Source: Aedes albopictus (lineage: Eukaryota > Arthropoda > Insecta > Diptera > Culicidae). Taken from it: a DNA stretch of 64,000 nucleotides. The DNA lies in the NCBI RefSeq assembly GCF_035046485.1, contig NC_085137.1, positions 458,423,004-458,487,003 of the forward strand. Reading direction: 5' to 3'. Shown piece after piece: positions 47,703 to 61,722 of this stretch (position 1 is its first letter; the number at the start of each line of letters is the position of its first letter). The notes beneath the pieces are model-generated. The model had not been told where the DNA came from, searched no databases, and saw nothing but the letters and a program-made list of their open reading frames with translations. A program made the translations under genes and the position numbers.

Positions 47703-50159
47703 TACGATGTTCACTGCTGGAGTTGCCGAGACATTACCGTAGCGTTACATATCGCTGAAGTCACACACAAATTCTGCGATAGCGACAACTGTTGTTTGAT
47801 ATTGATTTTACGAGTGAGATTACGATAACCGAATATCCGATAACGGATGGAAACCTTATCAATTTATTTCAGCCGGGTTCAAAAAAGTATTTCGGCTTTA
47901 AATTTCATTTTAATTTCCGCCATAATTTCATAAAATATATGCTAGAAAATTTGATGGAAAATTCAGTTCGAATAACCCTAGCAATTCCACTCAAAATGCA
48001 GTAAAAATTTTCCAAACGTCTTCAATCTTTATGTACTTTTCTACAAATGTTACTGTACCTGTAATGCAAAAAATATCAGGAAATTTACAGAGTAGTCAGT
48101 CTGAATTATTGAAGGAATTTGATTTTTTTAAGATCATGGAAAAAAATAAAAGTTAAAAAAATAAATGAAATAAAAAAATAATAAAAAAAATATTATGTTT
48201 TTTTTTATCATAAGATTTTTCCAAATCATTTGCATGATTTGAATTCCTCTATGAAATCGCTGGAAAATTCTCTCGAAGTTGCTGCATTAATTTGGAGGAA
48301 ATATTCTTCGAATTTCTAATGGAAGTTCCCTTAGAAATATTTTCCGAAATTTTATTGAAGCTTACGTTAGAAGATCCCCAATATTTAAATAAACAATTTC
48401 AGGACGTCTGCTTGTTTCTTGTTTCTAGGATTTGAAGAAAATTATCTGTCAGATCCAGAAGAAGAAACTGACAGAACTAATCAATGAATTTATTAAAGAT
48501 TCGGCTAGGATCATTTTCAGGCATTTCACTATGAAAGTAATTTTGGCAAAAAATCTGTACCGAAAAGTTGGAGCAGATTGGCGCACTGTGAGAATTTTTT
48601 CCCCACTAGAAAATTAGGCTAAAGCTTCACGACAAACTTTTTCAAAATTTTACAAAAAAAATTGCTATGAAAATCATAAAATATTGACAGAAAATTTCCA
48701 CAGGAATTCAAAAAAAAAAAAATCAGAAATTTTACTATATACTTCGAACATCTGTAAAATGAAATGCTTCATGAACTTGGAATTAGATCAGAAATATTTC
48801 AACGTAGTAGATTCGCCAAGGTGTAAAAGTTTTTCTAAAAGTTCACAAACTCCGCCATGAATCCAACTGACCTTATTAAATGTTTATGGCTATCTTATTC
48901 CAAAAGTTCAATCGTTTTAATTTCAAGTGCTGCTGGAAGAAGAGTTTCTTTTGAACCATTTTCTCCTTATTTAAACGAAACACTTTTTACAATAAATTCT
49001 TTCAAAATTTCTTATAAATAATTATCGTGATACCGGTTAATATCTTCGAGTGGTTTACAAATCATGCCACACCAATCCCAAAAGAAAAAAAATATATGTT
49101 TATTGAAAAATTTTGACCAACAACTTGTGCTGAAATTGGAACAGAAATTCCCCCTGGAAAAGATTATCATAAATTTAGCAAGAAAGCGCTTTTCAGAAAG
49201 AAAAAAACCGAAGATATTCCATTAGGATTTGCTGTCAAACTTAACATGAAGTATCACTGCATTTTCAGAAAACTTTCTTTCGAGCATAATCACTTGCTTG
49301 CAAGTAAGCCGCGACTATTTTAAAAATTAATCTCAAGACTATTCTTGTCAAAAGCTTCCATAAAATTTTACAGGAACTTCTCTGGAAGATCTTCCAAGAG
49401 CTGCGCCAATATGTCTCAGAGTTTATAAAAAATCCAGTGTCAAATCGACTACACCCAAGTAACATTTCTTCGTCAAATAGACTATAAGAGGTTCTTAGAA
49501 TCTTCATAAATCCAAAATAAATGAAATAAGGTTTTATGACGGTTCTCAAAACATCTACAAGACTAATTGGACATCAAAATGTTACTTAGGCAAGATCCTT
49601 CATCTCATCTCATCTCAAAATTCAAGATCTTATTCACAATTGTTATCAGACTCAGCTTCTGTAAATTTGAAGATTGTTTACTACTAATTGTTCCGGAAAT
49701 TTTCTAACAATCGCTGAAATTATGCTTCAGCAATTCCAACAAAAATTGCATTTTATAAGATTTTTACCCAGAATTCTACAAGAAATTCTGCTATGGTTTA
49801 CTCAAAAACTGTTGCCATAAAGCTTGACTGGAAATTCACTGAGCAGCAGCAAGAATTTCTTCAGAAACCACTTTAACCAGAATAATTGTTTTCACCAAAA
49901 TTATTTAAAAAAAATAACAAGATAACTGTATGGTGTTTTACAGCTAAAATTCTTCTAGGAAAAATGCTGTCATTTCGTGAGGAACTTTTCTGAAAGTCAG
50001 TCCAGAAATTCAGGGTTTCGCAATTATCGTTACAAATTTCTCTTTTTTTCATCCCTCATCTGTAGAGCCTTTTAATAACTGCGCCCATTATTTAGGAATA
50101 TTGTGGTATGACCCATATTTAATTTGGTGCTAGTCAAATATCCTGTCACAATTGAGCTG
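47703..50159. other. AT-rich unique DNA
   Basis: No gene, array or paired inverted repeat was found. Scattered TTTCGAAATT-like phrases suggest very old repeat remnants. Confidence 0.35.
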
Positions 50160-50484
50160 TGATGGACAATGGTTGATGTAAAAGGTTTTTCATAGCTCGT
50201 TATATAAGTCATAAATGGTCAAAATTTCATTGCATTCGGTTCATTGAATACGGAGATATAACAGATCATAGTTGGCTATTGGATAATTATACCATTTTCA
50301 TGAATCTTTATAACTTCGTGCAGAATAGCTCGATCTTTTCCAAATTTTGTCCACTTATACACAACTAGTTGATTACAGTAAAAATTTGAGAATATTCGAT
50401 GCACTTTTCGAAAAGTTACAGCTAGTTGAATATTTTTTGAAAAGTGAAAATTTTGCCTGTCCCGATCATTTTGTCTATCCCCTG
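50160..50484 (-). mobile_element. Truncated copy of the TA-flanked MITE family (second copy)
   Basis: Read on the minus strand from 50484 it starts CAGGGGATAGACAAAATGAT next to TA. It then follows the element at 54396 through GTATAATTATCC, TCAATGAACC and GCTATGAAAAA before similarity fades near 50160. Only one terminus is recognisable. It carries CAACTAGTTGATTACAG where the other copy has an insertion. Confidence 0.65.
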
Positions 50485-50489
50485 TACAA

Positions 50490-51710
50490 TACAGGAAGAT
50501 GTAGAGAGGCACAACCAGTACAATAGACAGAAATCCATTAAGTAATAATCAAAAATATTGAATAAAAAGAAAAATTGAAAAAAGAAAAAAAAAACGGAAG
50601 AGTCATAAAAAGTTGTATACATAAATAAAAAGAAAAAAAATAAAAGAAAATGGAAAATAAATTGAACGTCGACGAGTGGTCAGGAAAGGATATGCAAAGG
50701 CAAAATAAATTGAAAAAAATATGAAGAAAGTGAATATAAACGAAAAACAGAAAGACACTTAAAAATGGTGATGAAAAATGCCGTAGTGAGCAAAGTGGAG
50801 GCAGCTTGGTATCAGTATGTCAGCTCTTGAGGTACGATCTCCTCCGTTTAGGAAATCTGTGCCATTCCAGACAGAAGCAGATAGACAGAAATCGAGTTAC
50901 GATACAGGAAGATATAGAGGAGGAGCAGCCAGTACAAAAAAAAAACAGAAATTGATTGAGTAACAAAATCAAAATCGAAAAAAATTGCAGAATAAAAGAA
51001 AAAACAGAAGAATACATAGCGTACTAAAAATGTATATATAAACAAAAATAAAAGGAAACGAAAAATAAAATGAACGTCAATGAGTGGCCAGAAAAATATA
51101 TCCAAAGGTAAAATAATTGACAATAAAAGAGAATGAGTTATAATAAGAGAACAATGAGAAGTAAAAAAATAAAACAGTAGCATGGTTGTGACTCACAAAG
51201 AAAACATGAAAATTTGTGTTTCAAAGAGAAGCACGAAAATAAAAGGAAAACACGAAAATGAAGGTGGACATAAAAGAAAAGTAAAAAAAATAAAAGTAAA
51301 ACAGAAAGACACTTGAAAATGATAATGGAAAATGCAGTAATGCGCAAAGTGGAGGCAAAATGACTTTAATATCACCCGATGGATAACCGGAAAAGATGAA
51401 TTTAAGAGAGAATGGTTGAACAATAAAGGAATAAGTATAAAAATAAAAAAGAAAATGAATAAAAAAACGAAAAATTTGGATATAAACATATAGTTGTGGA
51501 AAAAGAACTGTACTTGAGAGTTGAAAACTTTTGACAAAAGTAAGAAATAGAAAATCCTCTTCAAAGCACTTGAAAAAAAATGTATTTGACAAACCTTTTA
51601 AAAATTCTGAGTGAGAATAGTCTTTGGCATTACCTGTGAAGAGAGAAAAAAGGTCAAAATTAGTCCAATTTGTTTGCTGCATATCCATATCGAGATGTAA
51701 TCTATATGAA
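50490..51710. other. A-rich low-complexity DNA
   Basis: Dominated by AAAATAAAAG and GAAAATGAA-type sequence. Partial duplications are seen, for example GAAGATRTAGAGRRG near 50496 and 50908, and ACAGAAAGACACTT near 50748 and 51301. The T-rich minus-strand frames are compositional. Confidence 0.45.
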
Positions 51711-52968
51711 TGACTAGCTAGGTTCTCTAGCCCTCTCTCCTTATGGAAGCCGAAGCTCCGTTACCCTGCCCTTCCAATTTATTGTTAATTGAATTAGGTG
51801 AGATTATCTAACATTCATCACGGTCGCTGGTACGACCTTCTAAAGCACCTACCTATAGGTCAGAGGAGGTTCACAATTCACCTCAACCACGTTAGAGACA
51901 GAGACTAGAGAGCAGCTCCATTTTTCACACAGCCACTTAAGTGCAACCGCAGCAATACTAACTGTGCTACCCAGGCAGGGCTCCACCAACAACAACATTG
52001 TTTCACCGTCACCGTCATTGGATCTTGAAAGAACGACGCGACGTGTGCATTTCCCTCTCGACGACCACGACGACGTCAAGTTGTCAAGTTGACCCAAGCG
52101 ATCGGGGTTCGAAACCATTCGAAACGGGTTTCTTTCTCACCGCCGGTCGATGTTCGATCAATTCCAGTCACAGCTCGGCCCCAGTCGTCCGCTCGATCCA
52201 CATTTGGAATTTTTGGGACCTTGACTGAAATTTATTGTTTATTTACTTTCCGCTCGTGCGCTTGCGCGCGCAAGCTCTTTTGCTCCTCGTTTGCACTCGA
52301 TCGTGTGATTTTTTCGAACTGCTAAGTTGACCGAGTAGCGAGTTTTTGCGAATTGAGAACTGAATTTGTTTTCGACCAGTAATCGATATCAAAATTTGTT
52401 AGTTCAGGAGGTTTTTTTTTCGTGAAATTTCACACATGAAGAAAAGCTTGGAAGTTGAATTTACAGACTCTGCGAAGAGTCTTAAATAGATTATACTTGA
52501 ATATGGTTTTCTAACGAAATTGATTTGGTTGCCACAAGCCATGTTTAATTTTTTTTTGTACTTTCATTTTTTTTACTTTTTTATGTAGTTTTTTTAATTT
52601 TTCCATTTTTATTTTTTTTTAACTTTTTTGCAAGAATTCAAATATTTATAATTTATTTGATATACTTGATGAATTTAACTTTTGTATGAATTCAATGACT
52701 TTACTCTGATATATTTCATTGATAAACCAACCTAATATCACAATTATTTGTTTCAGGATTCTGACGATTTAAAGAAAAAATCTGAACTAAATCATTATTA
52801 ACCTTTACAGTCTTCTACTCAGGGTCCGAACAGCGACCGCACCGATCGAGTCAATGGATCCAGGTACCTGTCCAGTGCAAGACAGCCACTTTAATTCACT
52901 GACTGGGTTACATAACGATCACGCCGTGGACGGACCCGGCTAGCATTCTGTGCATATTAAGATGCAGA
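51711..52968. other. Unique DNA with CG-rich patch upstream of a candidate promoter
   Basis: About 51850-52330 is CG-rich with CGACGACCACGACGACG (about 52057). A 16-bp perfect palindrome GCTTGCGCGCGCAAGC lies at 52260-52275. 52400-52800 is AT-rich. No coding frame with a recognisable domain. Confidence 0.35.
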
Positions 52969-53029
52969 TATAAACTATCGATGGTGAGGGGACAGTCAGT
53001 TGGGGCGGCTACGGATCTTATCACAGTTA
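52969..53029 (+). promoter_or_regulatory. Candidate Pol II core promoter: TATA, initiator and DPE
   Basis: TATAAA at 52969-52974 is 29 bases upstream of the A of an arthropod-type initiator TCAGT (52996-53000, A at 52998). AGTTA at 53025-53029 falls exactly at +28 to +32 and fits the DPE consensus RGWYV. All three elements are in standard register on the plus strand. The downstream sequence to about 53210 is GC-richer and could be a 5' untranslated exon. ACAGTAAAT near 53167 is a possible splice donor. No product is known. Confidence 0.45.
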
Positions 53030-54393
53030 CGGGTCTCTCCCTCTCTTGGGTCCGTCGGTTTTTTGAATGGACGGTTTCGATTCGCGACGACCACGACGAC
53101 GGTGGCCCTTAAGCGGCGGACCCCAGTTGGGGTCGCTCGGTTGCTTGAATCGCTCGTTCACCACCACAGTAAATTGTTCACGGTGTCAAGTGTGGAGCTG
53201 CTGTGACCCCTTTTGACATTCATGGGAGTAATTGATTCGTCTTAACTCGCGTCGCGTCGTAGGGGCTTTCCCAGGCCCCTGGCAGGAATGAATTTTATCG
53301 TAGCCAACATCTAACCGCTTTATACTCATATAAGTGTAAATTGAAACGAGCGTGTAATCAACAAACTCTGCTTTGTTTAATGTTTTGAGCCACACACGAA
53401 ATCCACCTTCACATTGGATGTTTGTTGGGTTGCTTTATTCAACTAATCGCGTGCTCCTCTTCCCGTACATTAATATAAAAGCGAGTTTGAAGTGTTTTGT
53501 GATCATTTGAGATGCAAAAATTTATTTTAAAAATTGATCAACAAACCAAAATAAACGTTAAACAAAAAGTTGTTGATGTTTTCGCATCTGACAGTGGGCG
53601 CTATTTATTAGCGCCCAGGACATCCTGTCTACCATAATTCCAATGCATTGATATAGGCCGTGTCAGGGGCCTGGGCTTTCCATTTTGCCTGATTCAAGGA
53701 AATCCTATTTGTCCGGGTGCAGTTTGGGGCCCTTAACGAGGGTGCGTGCGTAGCGTTCATACCTAGGTGGTTTCGGTGGAATGTTGCGGTGAGTCATATA
53801 TGGGTGCGGAGTTGAGAAAAGACGATGTTTATGATCAGAGCTTGCATAAGGTCACTGAGATTAAGAACATGGAACTCCACAGACTCATGAATTTAACAGA
53901 AAACCCGGTATCATGAGTTGATGGCTTTTCAATTCCGAGATTTTCTCAAAACTATGGAAAGCTAATAAAAATGTGCCTCTTATGCGGCAACAAGAATTTT
54001 CATAATAATTTTTATTAATTTGGTAATACATCATCGAGCTCTTTTTACGTCCATCATTGGCCAATTAAAAAAAACCTTATAAACAACATGGAAACCAAAC
54101 ATTTTTATATTTTTCGACACATCTCTGACTAAGCAGATGTGATAAATAAATACAAAAAAGTGTAGTTTTCTCATTGATTTCACGGTAGATTTTTTTTTAA
54201 ATCGATTGGTCATTAAGATATGTAAAATGATGTCTAGTTATATTTATCATGAAATTGATAGAAATTGTTTTTAGAGTTTTGATTCGAATCTTCCATAGTA
54301 ATATCTTTATTCAAGCTTTAAGTCTGTTTAAAATGATACTATGCATTGGCATGGATATAGTAAGCACTACCATAGGTATTGCGTGCATAGATA
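53030..54393. other. Possible 5' exon, then unique DNA
   Basis: 53030-53215 is GC-rich and may belong to the transcript proposed above. After that no coding frame with recognisable features is seen. AT-rich from about 53480. Confidence 0.3.
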
Positions 54394-54395
54394 TA

Positions 54396-55399
54396 CAGGG
54401 GATAGACAAAATAATCGGGACAGGCAAATTTTCGCTTTTCAAAAAATGGTCAAACAACTGTAACTTCTTGAAAAGTGTATCAAAAATTCTCGAATTTTTA
54501 CTGTGAGTTGATCAACTAGTTGTGTATCAGTGGTCTTAATGGAAACTGGCTATTCTACACAAGGTTAGAGAGACTCTAGAAAAAGGTATAATTATCCGAT
54601 ATCCAACTTTGAGCTGTTATCTCCGGATTCAATGAACCAAATGCAATGAAATTTTGAGTATTTATGACTTATAAGCTATGAAAAAGTTTTAACATAACTT
54701 AAAAATTTTAACACGGAAGAAAATTAGATTGTTCTTCTAGAATTTTTCAAACTTCGTGTAGAATGTTTTCCAAATTTAGACCACTGATACAATTCCCGGG
54801 CAGAGATGAATAACAAATCAATAACTAAAGTATAACATATTTTGTTATCATATCTAAATTTGCAATTCTATAGGTTTTTTTATGAATAGCTCAGGATGAC
54901 ACATAAATAACAAAACATGCTATCATTGTAAAATTTGTAATTGGCGAGTTATTATTGAATAGTATAATAACATAATAATAACAAATATTACTATCATACT
55001 GTCAGCCATAATATCAAAACAATAACATAATTTCCCATCATATTAAAATATGTTCTTGTTTTAACATTTTTTTTGCTATTATTTGGTTATTACAATGGCA
55101 AAATCAGTTATTCTTTTGCCTGTTTTGCCAAAGAAATTTAGGTATTATTATTGTTATTTTAACTCTTATTTCAAATAAACTAATAGCTAATTTTGCTATT
55201 CAAACATTCTATTTTAATGGTAAAATGTGCCCTCCATTTGACATTTCGCTCTACCCGGGTCAACAGTGAATATTTGAGAATATTAGATGCACTTTTCGAA
55301 AAGTTACTTGTTAAAATTAGTTGATTGAAATTAAAGTTAGTTGAGCATTGTTTTAAAAGTGAAAATTTTGCCTGTCCCGATCATTTTGTCTATCCACTG
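54396..55399. mobile_element. TA-flanked MITE with long TIRs, carrying a nested CCCGGG element
   Basis: The left end CAGGGGATAGACAAAATAAT and right end ATCATTTTGTCTATCCACTG are inverted repeats extending about 130 bp with divergence, including GCCTGTCCCGAT. TA flanks both ends (54394-54395, 55400-55401), as in Tc1/mariner-type MITEs. About 537 bp remain after removing the nested element at 54795-55259. No transposase frame. Confidence 0.75.
54795..55259. mobile_element. CCCGGG-ended MITE, copy 2 (nested)
   Basis: Begins CCCGGGCAGAGATGAATAAC and ends ATTTCGCTCTACCCGGG. The inside is rich in ATAACAAA / TTTGTTATT and TTTACCATT-type motifs, as in the other copies. It interrupts the TA-flanked MITE; the related element at 50160-50484 shows the site without it. 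Confidence 0.75.
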
Positions 55400-55401
55400 T
55401 A

Positions 55402-56159
55402 TATAGTTTCGTTGCCTTGGGATTGTCCTTTTTGGTTTGACTTCATCGTTTAACTTTTGCCAATACCGTAATCTGGGGGGGAGGTTGATCGACGGGGTGA
55501 AGTTTATGATTATGGAATCCACGTCCTCCATCTACGGAGGATGCTCCAATTCAGTAAAAGAGCCTATGATATACATCAACTATATGATTAATTCTGAAAA
55601 TATTTTGTGATAATTTCTGTGTCGATGGTTTCAAATTTAATATAAAAGAATCGATTTTTCTGGAAGTGTCTTTCAAACTATGGCTTCATATTAACGTCAA
55701 ATGAGTCACAACACTTTTTTTGTTCAATCATGGTAGTCTTATTGAACTTAGTTTTGAGTAAAAACTTATGTAAACATTTCATTTTCGCTTGAGAGAGCAT
55801 TTTTTTTTGCGAAAGTCAGACGATTGAAAGATAAACTGCCTGCTTTTGAGCTAAATGTGTTGGTCATTCAGTAGTTTTTTATTTTTTTCATTCAAAATAC
55901 ACCACTTGTAAGATCTTTTAAACCTAATTCTGAGTCAGCATTATCAAAATGAGTATGGTTCATTATTTTTCATGCTTAGAATATTTTGTCAGAGGTTGAT
56001 CAACTATACTCCAAATCCAAAATTTTAAAATTTGGCTTTTTTGAATATTTTCAAAAAATGTTGTAATTATTTGTCACAATTTCATTAACGGAGCTCGATA
56101 AAGATTCCGCAGTAAGTGCGCCGCAATGCACGGATGAAAACTCATACCTTAATGGACTA
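55402..56159. other. AT-rich unique DNA
   Basis: No gene or element is recognised. Confidence 0.35.
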
Positions 56160-57123
56160 CCCGGGTAGAGGCTAATGGCAAACAAAGGACAAAATAATAA
56201 CTGGTTTTGCCATCATATCTCGTTTTTCCATTCTACTGTTATTATGAAAAACTTAAAATGGCTAATCAATAGCAAAATATACAATGATAGCAAATCTTGT
56301 CGTTGATATGTTATTCATGAATAATGCTAAATAACACATCAATAACAAAAATTACTATCATGGTAAAACTTGCAATTTAGCACCTTTTATAATGAATTGT
56401 ATAAAATATCAAAACAAAAACATAATTTACATTCCTAGCTAAATTTGCCATTATTTTGATATTGTGGGAAATCATTTATAAACATATGTTAATATTAGGA
56501 GAAAAATATGGAGAAAAATATTTTTTTATATTGTTACGATACTTAACAACCTGTATAATATATTGTAAAAATCTTATTTACAATTCACGGTATGGTGTCT
56601 ACATTACATCTTATTGTTTTTGTATTTTTATTTTTACAGTGGTGTCTATTGTAAAAATATGGTTCTAAATAGTACTGTTACAATACAACGTTCGGTTTTT
56701 CTACTATATTTTTTATTCGGGCTGCTACTTTGAAATAATAACTGAATCTACCATTATTTTAAAATTGAATTTGAACAACTAAACCTACCATTATTTTCGT
56801 CACATATACAGCAAAATTTGTTCTTATTCTGTTATCAATAACTCAAGAATGTCACCGATAACAGTTAATTTGGGTCTTATTTTGTTATCAATATCTCAAT
56901 AATAACTTATTTTGTTCTTCAATTTAATCCGCATGCTTTACCATTACTTTGTTATTACAATGGCAAAATAAGTTATTTTTAAGTTTTTCTGCTACCAAAA
57001 TTTTGTTATTATTTTTGTTATTTTAACTCTTATTTCAAACAAACAAATAACACATTTTGCCATTCAAACATTCTGTTTTAATGGTAAAATTTGCTATTCT
57101 TTTGGCATTAAGCTCTACCCGGG
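56160..57123. mobile_element. CCCGGG-ended MITE, copy 3
   Basis: Begins CCCGGGTAGAGGCTAATGGC and ends GCATTAAGCTCTACCCGGG. TA adjoins both ends (56158-56159 and 57124-57125). At 964 bp it is longer than copies 1 and 2. The part about 56460-56740 lacks the family's internal motifs and may be a further insertion. No coding frame. Confidence 0.75.
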
Positions 57124-59340
57124 TAAAGCTAAAATATTGGATGGAATAAAGTAACAAAACAAAAAAAAAACAAAATTACGGAATACTAAGTTTTACGTAA
57201 TTTCAAAGATGTTTTATAAACCTATCATAAAATCAACAATAGTTATGGAAGTTGCAGTAACAGTTATATTTCATTGTATTCACATATGGAAGTTGAAAGA
57301 TACATTTTGTGTAATTTTCGAAAAATGAACCACGCTCTGTTTCAAATTTCATGATTTTTTCAAGGCCATTGATCTTTACGTCAGTTTTGCTGTACATTTA
57401 TTTTTCTCATGTATGTACATATGTCTGTATGTACACCATTCTAGAGTGACACTTGAAGCGAAACTACATGCAGTTCCTCTTTTTTTTTTTTTTGATTTTC
57501 TTTTCAAATATCGGAGTAATATTTTCAAAACCGATGTCCATACACAGTGGATTTACTGGATACACAGGTATTTACTGGATTATTTCCTGATGGAAAATGT
57601 TTATCAATTCATCAGAGACTTTTTTTTTGAATTTTGTTCAAAACTGATTTCTGCAAGACATTTTCCACCTGGAACAATTCAGAAAATTTCTTGATCCTTC
57701 CTTTAACTGTGTATGGAAACCAATTTTGAAAATATTGCTCCGTTATTTTTGAAAAACTAAAAAAAAATGAGGGGTTACATTGAGTTTCGCCTAAAACTCA
57801 ATTTTCAAAAAACAAAAAAAAATAATTAAAAAAAAATAAAAATTCCTCCTAAATGTGTTTATTTTTTTTTATTTTATCTTCTCAGTTTTGAACTATTGCA
57901 CAAGATATTTCACCGAAAATCCAGGTGGAAATATTCATTTGATTTCTGGAGGAACTCTTGAACGAATTCACTACTGTACCTAATTTTTTTTTCAAAAGAG
58001 TCCATTATTTTCTAGTTTGTTACTCTCGGAAAAGCTTGAAGATAATTTGAAGAGTTATTTTTACGGATTAAATTGAAATGCAGTATAAAAATCAGTATCG
58101 CTAAAACATTTTAGAGAGAAACTTTTGCCATAATTTTAGACCAAATTTCTGGTCGAACTCCTGCTGAAATCCATACATTCTGTCAAAAATTGCAGAAGCA
58201 AATTGTCAAGAGGTCTTTAAAAAGATTTTTTTTTATAAAAGTTCTTGAAATTTCATCCGACATTTACGTAAAAAATATTTTTTAGAATCTATACTGAAAA
58301 CATGACAGGATATTAGGAAAGAAATTTCATTAATTACTTATCATAAATTTTATATAGATTTTCCATTTCTCATTGAACTTCCGCCAAAAGATGTTATCAG
58401 AAATTTGTAGAATTATTTTTGGAAGGTCGCCAGAGGGAGTTTTAAGCAGTATTGGTTGAACTTTTTTGTTTAAATTTTACAAAAAAAAATATAAATATCG
58501 TCCAGCAATTTCTCCAGAGATTTCATAACAAATTTTTCAAAGTTTTTATTCTCAAACATTCTTCTGGGAATTTCTCCGGGGGCTTGGTCATGAATTCCGA
58601 CTAAATCTTTGGGGTTGAATGCCATAACCATATTTACCATGGATACGTCAAATTCTTCCATAATGACAACAACATAACTCGTATTTTTCTCTCGATTTTT
58701 CAAAAAATAATTCTCTGGGAAAAGGATCCTCTTTTACATCGTTTTAATCTTAAAAATAAAAAACAAAAAATCAGAAAACGATTGAGAGTTTCTGAAAAAT
58801 ACTTGAACTTGTTTTATCAAGTGTTTTTTTTCTATATTCTATTTTTCGTTCGAGAATGTTACAAAAAATGTTTTGTGGTTATTCAGTCAGAATTTGTGAA
58901 ATATTTTTTAAAGCATTTACTTAAATTGTTTTCTAAAAAAATAAATTCAAAACAAAATTAAAAATTTCTGAGAAATTCTTGAATTTTTTTTAAAGAGTTT
59001 TTCAATCTCTCTGTCATATAATGATACATTTTGATGAATTTTTGAAGGAAATGTACGATTTGAATTCAGATAAAACTACTGTTGCTTTTCTCTTGCGGAA
59101 AAAAGGAGTGTATCGTAAAGTAGTTGTAAACGTTCAAAACAGCCCTAAAAGTAAATTGGTTCTAAATTTAAGTAATTTTATTATTGGAGACACCCGAAAA
59201 AGAAAAATAAATGGCCGTGTTGATTTTCTTAAAATAATCATTTAACCAGGACTTATGCCCTTAATTCGAAATAATTAACACATCTTTTTAACATTTTGCA
59301 CAGTTTTTTAAACATTTCAATTGCGAAATTACATAGTGAA
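57124..59340. other. AT-rich unique DNA
   Basis: No recognisable gene. The 74-codon frame at 59021-59245 has mixed composition and an ATG, but no motif I know and no supporting context. Confidence 0.35.
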
Positions 59341-59700
59341 TCATAGTGAATAGAAATGACTAATCAGATAAAAAAAAAATATAGTAGTACATATAATAAA
59401 GAGAATGGATTGTGAAGGAAGTGGAAAAAAAATAGAAAATAGAAAACAGGGGATAGATCATAGAATATATACGATGGAAAATACAAGATAAAAGGCACTG
59501 TGGAGGACACTAGATAAAAAATAAAACATAGAAAAGATGTAGAAGATAGACAATAGATGGTAGGAGTTAGAAGATAAGCGAAAAAAGTTTGAAGACAGAA
59601 AATAGACGACATAAGCCTTCAGATAAATGATACAACAAAGAAAAGAGAAGTTAGAAAGTATAACGCAGAAAATGAAGGGTATAGACAAAATAATATAAGT
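59341..59700. repeat. Degenerate AGAARATAGA-type repeat
   Basis: Variants of AGAAAATAGAAAACAG, GAAGATAGACAATAGA and similar at irregular spacing. Related sequence occurs at about 60570-60786 and 63840-64000. It may be decayed relatives of the 7-bp array at 60.8 kb. Confidence 0.5.
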
Positions 59701-60569
59701 TCAATTTTGTAAACCATCCACACAACAAAAACAAAATAATCACTAGAAAATATATAACAATAGTGTTTTCAGTATATTCCGCGTAATCGCCGAACTCGAC
59801 CTTCATCCGATCGCGATCGCGATCCAGTGCAAATTGTGCGATAATCGCCGGGCAACCTTCACACATTTCGCACATCTGCTACAACCAGTTCCGCAAACTG
59901 AAATCCAGGTCAGGGTATTTCCGCATCTCACAGCGGAACGGAACTCCCCGGCAAAACAGCCTCCAGTCGTCGCGTCGTCATCACCCGCATGTCCTTAACA
60001 TTCATCCCCTCCACTTCCTACTCACCTCGCACACGGTTTGTCCTCAATCTCCTCACATAATTTCCTACCGACAAAACATAAACAAATCATCCATCTGACG
60101 AAGAAAAACAGTAAAATCAAACAACTTCGAGAGCTTTGAGCGAGAGCTCTGTGTGCGAGGTGCCGCCGCGCGAGAAAGAGTCCTTGACGAGACTTCGACG
60201 ACGACGTCGAGCGCAAACACACTTCCACACGAGTTCCTCCAAGTTAAGCCACCATCGTGCGACATTCACTCTCAGTATATTGCTTAATCTTTTCCTTCCT
60301 AATAGCCACTGCCAGGCGGCGAGTGCTGCTGCCGTACAGCCCTGAGGCCTATTTTATCGCACGTCCAATCCGGACACTCCGGTGGTCGTCACTTCGCCGC
60401 ACGCCACCACAGAAGTTGCGTACATGTTTTCGTTTGCTTTGTCAATCATCATCTGTTCGGTACCATCCATCCATCCATCCATCCGATGGTGGATTCATCG
60501 CATTTGAAACGCGCACCCCCTTTCGCTTTCAATGGGTACTGAATGCACTCTAGATTAGGGGTATGTGTT
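59701..60569. other. Unique, CG-containing DNA
   Basis: GATCGCGATCGCGATC lies at about 59808. CCATCCATCCATCCATCC lies at about 60466. Competing short frames show no domain; no gene is supported. Confidence 0.4.
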
Positions 60570-60786
60570 ATAAAAAAAATAGAAACAGGTAGAAAAGGCA
60601 AATAACAAGCAATGAAAAGATATAAGAGGTACAGCAGACAAATAAGGTAGAAAAGATGAAGAAAATAAATAAAACACAAGGTAGACAAAAAAAATGGAAA
60701 GATAGAAGATAAAAAAACTGAAAGCAGAGAGATATAAGCTGAGAGATATAGAAAAATAGAAAAGAAGAAACAGTACGAGGAAAAGA
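60570..60786. repeat. Degenerate AG-rich flank of the 7-bp array
   Basis: Irregular AGAAAAGATG, AGATATAAGAGG and similar sequence leading into the perfect array. Confidence 0.5.

Positions 60787-61722
<936 letters not shown>

Noticed and set aside
53474..53480. TATAAAA as a promoter
   Set aside because: Only a weak initiator match (TCATTT) lies downstream and there is no further support.
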